DNA from: Tetragonia tetragonoides
Taxonomy: Eukaryota; Streptophyta; Magnoliopsida; Caryophyllales; Aizoaceae
NCBI GenBank assembly: GCA_038025085.1
Contig: CM076147.1
Location: 41,104,766-41,168,765 of the forward strand
Direction: 5' to 3'
DNA: 64,000 nt
A program made the position numbers and the translations under genes. Shown piece after piece: positions 32,336 to 41,400 of the stretch; position 1 is the stretch's first letter, and every line of letters starts with the position of its first letter. The notes beneath the pieces are model-generated. The model ran no database searches, had not been told where the DNA came from, and saw only the letters and a list, made by a program, of their open reading frames with translations.

Positions 32336-32771
32336 GGGTAAATTACATTGGGGTATACTAAGCTTTGGTGAAATTACAGAGAGGTATACTCAAGTTTGAC
32401 TAAATACACTCAGGTATACTCTCTGACCACTTTTTGACCGTTGACCAAAGTCAAACTAATTTTTGGACATAAATACCCCTAGTATAGCTCATTGAAAGTG
32501 TGCAAAAAATCATTGATGTCAATTATATGTCGATCTTGGTAACAAATTTGAGCACGGTACGACACAATTAACAAAAGAAATACGACTATGCAATGCAAAG
32601 TAAGTGGAAAATTATTGGACAATAATTTTTTCTATAAACTTTCAATGAGGTGTATCAGGGGTAATTGGGTCAAAAAATTGTCAGGAGTATACCTTAGTGT
32701 ATTTAGTCAAATGTAAGTATACCTCTCTGCAATTTCACCAAACCTCAGCATAACTCATTGTAATTTAGCCT
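32336..32771. mobile_element. MULE-type MITE with perfect 9-bp target duplication
   Basis: Long inverted arms (about 32336-32430 and 32680-32771) pair over nearly 95 bp, for example GAAATTACAGAGAGGTATAC with its complement. The 9-bp sequence TTTATTTTT flanks the element exactly on both sides (32327-32335 and 32772-32780). There is no coding capacity. Confidence 0.8.
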
Positions 32772-33077
32772 TTTATTTTTTTATAGTTCATGCTAATATG
32801 CTATATATCTTATGTTCTTGCTCTAAACTATTTCTTGCTGCATTGGAGACAATACAGAATGTTGGAGACGATACAGATCAGAATGTTGGGAGACAATACA
32901 GAATCGTTTGCCATTACATTGCCTAACTCTCGCCTTTAATTTGTCAGATTCGAATTTAACGAGACTTAAATTACTACAGAGAACATTGAACAATCAAATA
33001 CCAGAAAACTTGATTTCATCATATAAAGTAGTGTACTTATATACAATTGGACAATTGTGTTAAGGAGATAAACTAAA

Positions 33078-33326
33078 CTAATTAGGACCCCAACAGCTCA
33101 AGTACATGACTTTCCTAAGAGATTCTTCAGATTGCTTCAATTTCTCGTCCCTAATTTTGTTGGAAACTGAGGGAGAAAGCTTCTTAGCTTGAGAATAAGA
33201 TCGGATATTGTTCTTGGTATGCTGTTGAAAAGACCTGATTGTATAATTCCATCTCGCAAAACCTTGATCTTTTAAGCCCTCAACTGCTGACATTACAATC
33301 CATGCTCTGCTTTTCACTGAACTCAT
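33078..33326 (-). CDS. DUF3774 wound-induced family protein
   Basis: This is a single exon of 82 residues, MSSVKSRAWIVMSAVEGLKD to SEESLRKVMYLSCWGPN. It is the cleanest member of the array, with SFQQHTKNNIRSYSQAKKLS in the middle. The TATA box is at 33411-33417 and the shared upstream block at 33472-33499. The predicted protein is small and basic, without signal peptide or clear membrane segment. Confidence 0.93.
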   Translation of the reverse strand: MSSVKSRAWIVMSAVEGLKDQGFARWNYTIRSFQQHTKNNIRSYSQAKKLSPSVSNKIRDEKLKQSEESLRKVMYLSCWGPN

Positions 33327-33410
33327 TTTTGTATTGAAATTTGGTTTACAAAGTTTTGTTTTGGTTGCTTAGAAATGTGGGGATGTTGTGGTGTGGTTGA
33401 TGGAGTGTGC

Positions 33411-33417
33411 TTTTATA
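33411..33417 (-). promoter_or_regulatory. TATA box of the DUF3774 gene at 33078-33326
   Basis: TTTATAAAAGCACACTCC reads on the minus strand, about 85 bp upstream of the ATG. Confidence 0.7.
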
Positions 33418-33471
33418 AAGAGATCTTAAGAGAGAGAGAGAAGGAAGAGATACCTGTTGCTGTTTAGGCTA

Positions 33472-33499
33472 AACCAAAGGAAGTGAGCCCCCGGTATTT
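33472..33499 (-). promoter_or_regulatory. Upstream block shared with the DUF3774 gene at 30706
   Basis: The plus strand reads ACCAAAGGAAGTGAGCCCCC then GGTATTTT, about 55 bp upstream of the TATA box, as at 31149-31176. Confidence 0.6.
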
Positions 33500-33835
33500 T
33501 GAGGGGGCACCAATCACCATAATACCAGCAGTGTATGTTATGTGCATTATTGGAATGAGACAACTAAACATAGTTGCAGTAGTAATAACATCTTGTGTGA
33601 GTAATCCTTAGAAATAATGGATAACCCATACGTGGGAGGATCTTAGCGATTTGGCTTGTATTCTACAAAATTGATTATTCCATTGGACTTTGCATTTTAG
33701 CTCCTATTTCTTCCCGCTTGCCCTTTCGTTATAGAGGAAAACATGATGAAAGGCTGGCATTTTTCCCATTTCGTTTGGGTCACAAGACTCACAACTGACA
33801 AAGGACTGAAGGGAGGCACTGCCAGTCTGCCACAA

Positions 33836-34033
33836 GGTCATGCTCTTTTCAACGAAATGGTGCGGAATAGTGAAAAATTGATAGAATAGAGGAAAGTTGA
33901 GGATTGGAATGGAATGGAACGGAATGATGTAGATATTAGAATAAATGTGAGACAAAATAAATTAAAGAATGTGGAACAAAACAACGCGGAAAGGAACAAA
34001 ATGCAGCATGAAGACGATGAAAAAAACCGGGCC
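33836..34033. mobile_element. Tourist-like MITE, copy 3
   Basis: It starts GGTCATGCTCTTTTCAACG and ends ACGATGAAAAAAACCGGGCC, with GGAATGGAACGGAATG interior, as in the other copies. It is the most diverged of the four. Confidence 0.65.
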
Positions 34034-34876
34034 AACAATCACGTATTTGGAAAAATCCAAATTTCAGCGTCCTTTTAAATTTTTTTGTTAGAGAAGGAAA
34101 ATTTCAGAAAACTATCTTGTAAAATTGATTTTTACTTTTATTTTTCAATGACTACTTTATAAGTTATACTCCTACTAAGTACGTAGTATTTATCAAATAA
34201 TCCCATTTTATAAGGTTTGAACTTTTAAACCATTACCTAGGAGGCTAGGACACATTGCAGTAGAACTTTGGAAAAAAGAAAAATGACCGTTTTACTCAGG
34301 CCGGTTTCATTTTGAAAGAACTCCGAATCTTCCATCTTTCAATTTAAAAAGGAAAAGAAAAAACAGAAAACCCCCGTAGCTAGATTTGCTTCATTTTAGA
34401 AAATTTAGAATCATATCACAGTTTATAACGTTATACGAAAATTCCAAATCATAATCACAGATTGCAATGGTTATTCAAAATTCAAAAACTAGATTAATTG
34501 AAGATAGTTGAGGTGACTGTATTCAGCAAATAGCCCTCATATTAACGATTTGAAATGTTGTTGAAAACTTTTCTAAATTTTTTGTGGAAAATCACTCTTC
34601 TCTACATTTTTGTGGAAAATCACTTCTCTACATTTTGCAAAAGTAACTGTAACATTAATTAGGTTGTGTTTACTGTTTAGTATTGATGTTGGGATAGATC
34701 ATCTTTATGAACTACAAAATTGGTCTATAATTATGCCCAAAATTATACTACTAGTGGAAAAAACTTACAACAATGGAAAAATAAGCAAATCAAATAATGA
34801 GTTGAAACCAAGTTCACATTGATGATTGCAAACTTTGAGTTCATGATAATATATGTACATTTAGAGCAAAACATCC

Positions 34877-35149
34877 TTAATTAGGACCCCAACAGTTCAA
34901 GTACATAACTTTCTTAAGAGAATCCTCAGATTGCCTCAAAGCATCATTATCTTCTCTAATAATCTTATTAGAAATGACATTAGAAGTAGAAGCAGAGAGC
35001 CTCTTTGCTTGAGAATATGATCTAATGTTATGCTTAACATGTTGTTGAACACATCTCATTGCGTAATTCCACCTTGCAAATCCTTGATCTTTTAATGCCT
35101 CTACGGTTGCAATGCTTGCTGCCACCCTCCATGTTCTTGTTGAATTCAT
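34877..35149 (-). CDS. DUF3774 wound-induced family protein
   Basis: This is a single exon of 90 residues. Landmarks are TWRVAASIATVEALKDQG, FARWNYAMRCVQQHVKHN, SYSQAKRLS and SEDSLKKVMYLNCWGPN. It has an eight-residue longer middle (TSNVISNKIIRE) than its neighbours. The TATA box TATAAATA is at 35266-35273 on the minus strand. Confidence 0.92.
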   Translation of the reverse strand: MNSTRTWRVAASIATVEALKDQGFARWNYAMRCVQQHVKHNIRSYSQAKRLSASTSNVISNKIIREDNDALRQSEDSLKKVMYLNCWGPN

Positions 35150-35265
35150 TTTCTTGCTTTTTCTCTCTCTTTCTTAAACACACTTCGATTGAAACTTGAG
35201 TGAATGTGATTGTTTATCTTTGGTTGGTTGGTTGAATATGAGTTGTGTGAGAGACAGAGTGATGC

Positions 35266-35273
35266 TATTTATA
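35266..35273 (-). promoter_or_regulatory. TATA box of the DUF3774 gene at 34877-35149
   Basis: CTCCTTTATAAATAGCATC reads on the minus strand, about 115 bp upstream of the ATG. Confidence 0.6.
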
Positions 35274-35761
35274 AAGGAGAAAACAGAGGGTTTCTCCAAA
35301 AAAAAAAAAAAAAAAATTAAAAAATGCACTTGGAAGAAAACTATTGGCTGTTTTATCCAAAAATATTAAAATAAAAAAAGAGATGCCAAAAATGTATGGA
35401 GAGTTGTGCACTTGTGCTAGGTGCAGTTGATTATTGGAGAGAAGAGGTCAAATATTTATGGGGAGCTGGGATGAGTGAGAGATAGGAATGGGAGAAATCG
35501 GCATGTAGCAAAGTTATAGTGAACGTGTCCCCTGATTTGATGAACCACTTGCTAAGGGATGCTTCGTCATGGTTTTCTTTAATCTTGGACCTTAATTACC
35601 ATAATTATTGGACCCTAATCCTCTTTTCTTGAGATTCGCCATTCAACATTTGTTTTAGGGTTAATGCATGTGACCACTAATATTATTGTCTCCTTGCAGA
35701 TGTTTGGGTCTTTGGGACACCGACTATTACGAAAATAAAAATAAATAATACTCATATATTT

Positions 35762-35767
<6 letters not shown>

Positions 35768-35840
<73 letters not shown>
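35768..35840. repeat. (TA)n microsatellite with adjoining poly-T
   Basis: About 36 TA units are followed by about 19 T, which is the poly-A tail of the adjoining reverse-strand SINE. Open frames across it are repeat artefacts. Confidence 0.95.
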
Positions 35841-35858
<18 letters not shown>

Positions 35859-35861
35859 GGT

Positions 35862-36070
35862 AAGAAGGTCTACTCCCAGGTTGACCCATCTCGGGTTTAT
35901 GGCACAGGAGCTTAGTGGGTCTCGGGTTTATGGCACAGGAGCTTAGTGGGCAGACATTTAGGAGGGAAGGGAGAATAAGGGGAAAGGGATCCCAAATGCC
36001 TCTAGTGAAATTTGAACTTTGGTGGTGAGTAAGGAAACCAAAATTCAAACCACTAGACCAACCTATGTTG
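35862..36070 (-). mobile_element. tRNA-derived SINE, reverse strand
   Basis: Read on the minus strand it starts AACCAACATAGGTTGGTC with an A-box-like TGGTCTAGTGG, has a B-box-like AAGTTCAAATTTC, and ends in a long A-run (the T-run at 35841-35859). A 31-bp segment containing CGGGTTTATGGCACAGGAGC is tandemly duplicated near 35893-35950. Confidence 0.6.
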
Positions 36071-37016
36071 GTTAAATAATACTCATATATGTTAAGGACT
36101 ATATGAAGACCTGTCAGGCTGTCAAACGGTGGACTTAACGAGTTACGGGTCGGGTTATTTGGTGTTCGGATTGGGTCGGTTAACGATTGGTTTTTGGGTT
36201 GAAACCAATTTTTAGTTTATTTTACTAGTTTGTAAGTGGGTCCGAATCGAAAAAGTTTTATCAAGACCCTAAAAAGAAAAATTGGGTCAAGTCGAGTTTT
36301 TGGGTCGGATCAGGTTTTGACAACTCTATAATGCTCAGTTCTTGCATAGTAGTGTACTAATTAGTAGTGTAGTACTACAGTATTTGTTAATGTGAAATGC
36401 TTTGAACTTGTAGTTGAATATGGTCAAGCAAGTATTGTAAACTTTTTTTTTATAATTTGGACATCAGCTAAATTGATTGGTAAAACTTTATTTGAAGATG
36501 AATCATTTTGGATTCTGAAATGCGTTTACAATGATTATTGTGATTTTTTTTTTTCCTTTGAACCCAAGAGTAAAATTATGCATTGGAGATGTACTATCTG
36601 TAATCAAGATAAAACTCCATTGTCTACTAGCTAGATTAGTACAGGAGTATATTTTAGGAAAGAGTCATAATTTCTTCATTAATATTATTGGTTGAGATTG
36701 AAGTGGATTTTGATATTGGTTGAATACCAATAATTACAAAAGAGAGAGTGACAAACTGACAGTAAGAAATGGTGTTAACACAACTTATATCATCTTATCT
36801 TTCAATAACTTCAAATTAAACAAGGATAGAGAATGTTTAGCCTAACTTGATCAATGAAACTAGAATCAATTTTGTCTTCTTTTTTTTTTTTTTTTGAAGT
36901 CTACATCAATATACTGGCGAAACAATGGAAGTTGAAGAAAAGAGAGGGCTTTGATTATAATATAACTTGTCATATACAATTGATGATCCACTTGGAGAAA
37001 ATAAAAATGAGTTATG

Positions 37017-37202
37017 TTAATTAGGACCCCAACAGCTTAAGTACATGACTTTTCTAAGAGACTCTTCATCAGATTGAGAATAAGATCGAATGTTGTTCTT
37101 GGTGTGTTGTTGAAATGACCTGAGTGTGTAATTCCATCTTGCAAGTCCTTGGTCTTTTAAGGCCTCCACAGCTGACATTACGATCCATGCTCTGCTTTTC
37201 AT
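37017..37202 (-). pseudogene. DUF3774 wound-induced family copy, shortened and frameshifted at the start
   Basis: The frame MKSRAWIVMSAVEALKDQGL to SYSQSDEESLRKVMYLSCWGPN is 61 residues. Compared with the member at 30706 it lacks about 18 codons in the middle (KKLSG to KLKQS), an in-frame deletion. One extra T after ATGAGTT puts the family's normal ATG (about 37213) out of frame. The next in-frame ATG at 37202, equal to the fourth residue of the relatives, could still start translation. It is either a decaying copy or a short functional variant; I favour decay. Confidence 0.75.
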
Positions 37203-37492
37203 TGAAACTCATTTTGAGTGTTTGTTTTTTTGAATGGAAGGTTTTTGGTAAGATGGATGCGATTAGGAGAGAGAATGAAGTTGTTTGTTTGTTTAATTGA
37301 TTGATTGATATGTGAAAGTGGAGCCATAACATATACATACTTTAGGTGTGTTCTTTTGCACTTACTTAAATAATTGATTTAGTTAAATTTAATTAAGTTA
37401 AGTTAAGTTTAGGGGAGTTTAATTTAATAATCTACTTTATAGTGTCATATTTTATTATTCAGTTTAGTTTATAGTCATTATAAAGAGAGGGG

Positions 37493-37563
37493 ATATGTGA
37501 ATTCGATCCTGGGACAAGCCCTTAAAGCCGAAAGGCATCGCCATTGCGCTAGACCTCGCACCT
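37493..37563 (-). repeat. tRNA-like SINE fragment
   Basis: The minus strand reads GAGGTGCGAGGTCTAGCGCA (A-box-like) and later CAGGATCGAATTC (B-box-like), suggesting the head of a tRNA-derived SINE. No tail or target duplication is clear. Confidence 0.35.
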
Positions 37564-37678
37564 CAATATAGACACATTTCGTTACATGTAGATTGTAATT
37601 TGTTGCAATATGGTTTTTAGTTCTTGGCTACTCAATAGAAGATTATAACAACACTTTGAGTTATAATGTAACTAATAA

Positions 37679-37894
37679 GGGTGGTGGTCTAGTGTTCCAA
37701 ACTTACTCCCAAGTGGTTTGGTAAGGCAAAGTCATGAGTTCGAATCCTCATTCCTCCCATGTCTTGTGTCTGTTGGCTTGATTGTTCAACTAGTCTGATA
37801 TGTTCACTATTGAACACGAGAGTCTAAACATGATGTAGCGGAGGATGACTCGGTCGCCATTCACTTGCGCCCTCTTTTTGTTTAGCAAAAAAAA
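37679..37894 (+). mobile_element. tRNA-derived SINE
   Basis: It begins GGGTGGTGGTCTAGTG (A box), has GAGTTCGAATCCTC (perfect B-box core GTTCGAATCC), and ends TTTGTTTAGC with an A-run. Imperfect flanking repeats GAGTTRYAATRTAA at about 37658 and 37895 may be the target duplication. Confidence 0.6.
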
Positions 37895-37920
37895 GAGTTG
37901 CAATATAAATTCTTGGCTTA

Positions 37921-38091
37921 GGCCCTGTTCTTTTCGTCGTTTCCATGCTGCGTTCCGTTCCGTTCCGCGCCTTATTCTGTACTTCATTTTATCTCACATA
38001 TTTTTGAATTATTCACACCGCGCCGTTTCGTTCCGTTAAAATCCGTTTCTCACTATCTCACACCATTCCGTTGAAGAGAACAGAACAGGCC
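37921..38091. mobile_element. Tourist-like MITE, copy 4 (best preserved)
   Basis: The left end GGCCCTGTTCTTTTCGTCG and the right end AGAGAACAGAACAGGCC are inverted repeats. It is flanked by TTA at 37918-37920 and 38092-38094, the PIF/Harbinger target duplication. It lies just upstream of the ABC1 kinase gene, in the orientation opposite to the other three copies. Confidence 0.85.
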
Positions 38092-38359
38092 TTACTCGAG
38101 AAAGTGGGAACTTGGGAAGGATGAGAATCTAAGATATGAAGCATGGACATGAGACACGTGTGAGAGAATCAGGCCATGAGAAATTTTTTGGGAAGAATCT
38201 ACCAAAAAACAAAAACCCTAAAATTCCATGTGATTTAAGGAAAAAAAAGAAAAGAAAAGAAAAATCGATCCTTTTTGTTTTCCTTTCTGTAGCAGTCCTA
38301 AATCGTGGCCAGAAATTTCATACCGGAAAGACCAACCGACGACGACGATCAAATGAATA

Positions 38360-38407
38360 CATGGCCATGGCGGCGATGTTATTGACGCTCCGGCAGCTCA
38401 GAAGATG
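38360..38407 (+). promoter_or_regulatory. Upstream ORF in the ABC1 kinase 5' leader
   Basis: An ATG reading MAMAAMLLTLRQLRRCR and stopping near 38412 lies in the probable 5' UTR, ahead of the first plausible main-frame ATG at 38473. Further in-frame ATGs occur upstream to 38136. If transcribed, such an ORF could lower translation of the kinase. Its Arg/Leu-rich content may be chance. Confidence 0.35.
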
Positions 38408-38472
38408 CCGATAAGCTGTGCGAAACACCTGATCGCCGCCCAACAACTTCATCTCCATCTCAACTCGCAATC

Positions 38473-41400
38473 ATGTCCAGGTAACTCTCTTTACCCTTAT
38501 TAATTTATCCAAGCTTTAACCTCTATGTATATATTTTGGTTTTTTTTTAATGCTTTTTCCCAGGTAAGTGTGCTGGTGTTTGATTGTCATTTGTATGAGC
38601 TGCTGAATTTGTTCTGAATCTGAACATTGGTTCTTAAACTATTTAAAGATTTCTGGGCATTTATTTATGATTTTCAATGTGGAAATTGCAATATGAAACT
38701 GGAAGGGTTGAATTTGTGTCTCTTTTGTTGGGTATGTTTGATTTACTAATTTTACATTGTATGCTGGAGATATTACATTGGAAATGAAATGGGATTTTTG
38801 TGAATATGTGTATACAAGCCCAAAAAGAGGAAGTAGGCTATCATAGACCTTGTTTTTTTTTTTATTATTTTTTTTTATTTTTAATTTCTGTTTTTGGCTG
38901 CATTGTTGTGAAATGAGTTGTCAAATAGCTGATTCCTTTGAGCTCGATTCTACTGATGCAGCCATTTAAGCAGGGTCTACGAGGGATGAGTTTCTCTTCG
39001 ATTTAAAAGAAAATTAGCTGTCTAGTTTGTGGTTGTAATGTGATGTAGGGTTGGGGTTCTAGTGCAAAGAAGGGTAGGACAGGACGAGTCAAAATGCCTT
39101 CTTTCAATTTTGAAATATTTCGCATCTTGGGTGAAATTTTGAATGGTTGAAAGAATGGAAACACCACAGTCAAACATAACCAGAAGTGCTGAGAGTTTTG
39201 TCAAAAACTCTTCCAAACCTACAATGAAGTAATGAACACAGTCTATTCTAAACACGGTATTCTTTTTGTGCTTTGGAGTGTAGTATCCCTTAATATGTGG
39301 CCATGTTTCTAGTTCGGCTAAGAGCTCCAGCTTCACATTTGTGAGTTGTGGATGGGGTGCCATGAAACAGAATCAACCCTGCCTTTACTAGGGCAGTAGG
39401 GTTTCTTGACTTGTCACTGTATCAGCCTCAGCCACTTTTTTATGAATAATTCCTAACAGACTCTTTCCATGCAGAATTATGGCTTCTGGGAGTGTCAGAA
39501 GGATTGTGCGTGCCTTTCTCCAAGACCAGAAGTGTAATTGTAGCAAGTTAGATCCCTGTACCCAATATAATATTTTGAGCAAAAACTACGCTTCACATAA
39601 CTTCCGTGAAGCTAAGGATGCTATCTATGGCATCCGAAAAATGCACCATCTGTCAGCAAGTATAATGTCACACCAAGCTCAAGTTGCTTGGAGAAGGCTT
39701 CTACAAGTGCGACCCCACGGTGGACCAGCCTTTACTCGTATTAGCAAGGCAGCTGCTGTTGTATGTTTAGCTTTGAGCCGTTCCAACCTTCTTGCTCCAA
39801 GTGTGCTTGCTTTAATAGTTGGACAGCTTTCACGTGGACAAAATACGCTGGCTCATGCAGAATACTTACCAACATCTGGGCCTCTATACAAGCATGCACA
39901 GAATGGACATATTTATTTGACGTCCTTCGTGTTCTCACTGGTAGAGGCAATTTTTCTATGTCTTCGGGCGATGTATTTGGTAATTATATTTTCGCCTTGC
40001 ATAGCGATGGCTCCTTTTGCTGATTTATTTGGTGTTGAGTTTAGGAAGGTCTGGCTTCAGATTCTACATCACACCCTCGAAAGAGCAGGCCCAGCATTCA
40101 TTAAATGGGGACAATGGGCCGCAACAAGGCCCGATCTTTTCCCTCAAGATCTTTGCACACAACTTGCAGAGTTGCACTCTCAAGCACCAGCACATGGTTT
40201 TGCCTTCACAAAGAAAACAATTGAAAAAGCATTTGGCCGCAAGCTGGGTGAAATATTTGAGAAGTTTGAGGAGGAACCGGTTGCCTCTGGAAGTATTGCT
40301 CAAGTTCACCGAGCTACTTTGAAATTCAAATATCCTGGGAAACCAATGAAGCCTACCTTAGTTGCTGTGAAGGTCAGGCACCCGGGTGTTATTGAGGCAA
40401 TTCGAAGAGACTTCATGATATTAAATGCCTTTGCTAAAATTTCAACCTTCATACCCACATTGAAATGGTTGAGACTGGATGAGAGCTTGCAACAGTTTGC
40501 TGTATTTATGATGTCTCAAGTTGATCTTGCCAGGGAAGCTGCACATTTAAGTCGATTCATCTATAATTTCCGAAGATGGAAGGATGTTTCTTTTCCAAAA
40601 CCTCTATATCCTTTGGTGCACCCAGCTGTTCTGGTTGAAACATATGAGCATGGTGAAAGTGTTCTGCACTATGTGGATGAATTTGAAGGCAATGATAGAA
40701 TCAAAACTGCGCTTGCTCATATTGGGAGTCATGCCCTTCTGAAAATGCTTTTGGTATGAGGCTGTGCTGCTTTTATTAAGAATTTCAAAGTTCTTGTTTT
40801 GAACAAATAGCTAGAGTTTGAAAGCAAAATATGAAGCTGCTAACCCAGCAGTGGATCACTAGGCTCACTTCATGTACATGCATTGGATTTTGGCAAACTA
40901 AACAATTTAAGATACCCCCCCCCCCAGTTCCTTATCCTAACACACCGACTTTGCAAGTGCAAAGATGATCTCTCTGAGAGGAAAATTTTAGTTATCTAGG
41001 GAAAGATCCTAATGTTTAATTATATACTATATGTTGGCCTTAACTTCAGAAATAGGAAAGTAATATTCAATATGCCACCAAGAACTTGCTAAAACAAATA
41101 GCAGAAACAAAGCATTGTCAGAACTATAATCCCATTTATTGACATTATTGGCAGTTATTTTTCATAGGCCTGTAAGCAATACTTCAACAAGATCATTGAA
41201 GCAAACTAAAATTATAACTTCTTGCAGATGGAAAACAGCTCTTATAGATAGTGTTTAGCTTAATTCCTTTCGACTTGCGTTTCTGTTTCGTATGCAGGAA
41301 ATGTATATTGCATAGTATGCATTTGCTCTGCAGGCTTAATGATAGACGCAATAGTCACTAGGCTCACTCAACTGAAGTTTTGACATCAGGTGTCTAGTTG

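Larger units (their letters stand above)
30955..33077. other. Intergenic DNA between DUF3774 genes
   Basis: Besides the promoter elements near 31081-31176 and the MULE-type MITE at 32336-32771, this is AT-rich DNA. A segment around 31985-32127 (AAGACGGTCTTTTCG, GTTGGTCTCACACAAGACTT) resembles a repeat also partly seen near 1215-1350, but its ends are unclear. Confidence 0.45.
33327..34876. other. Intergenic DNA with one MITE and the source of a filler sequence
   Basis: It contains the promoter of the 33078 gene, a Tourist MITE (33836-34033), AT-rich DNA, and the 34707-34800 segment whose copy sits in the Gypsy element at 27436-27527. No further gene is seen. Confidence 0.5.
35150..37016. other. 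Intergenic DNA with microsatellite and SINE
   Basis: It holds the upstream region of the 34877 gene, a (TA)n tract at 35768-35840, a reverse SINE at about 35862-36070, and AT-rich DNA without recognisable genes. Confidence 0.5.
37203..38472. other. Intergenic DNA and 5' UTR of the ABC1 kinase gene
   Basis: It contains a Tourist-like end near 37346, a tRNA-like fragment near 37493-37563, a SINE at 37679-37894 and a Tourist MITE at 37921-38091. From about 38100 comes the probable promoter and 5' UTR of the kinase gene. Confidence 0.5.

Noticed and set aside
34610..34822. Plus-strand 70-codon frame sharing [20 protein letters not shown] with the frame at 27461
   Set aside because: The shared peptide arises from the copied filler segment, not from a gene family; no other support.
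35761..36048. 95-codon minus-strand frame ending in Ile-Tyr repeats
   Set aside because: It is a translation of the (TA)n microsatellite and SINE tail.
38136..38414. 92-codon plus-strand frame before the ABC1 kinase as a separate gene
   Set aside because: It is low-complexity and lies in the probable 5' leader; only the short upstream ORF is retained as a regulatory possibility.
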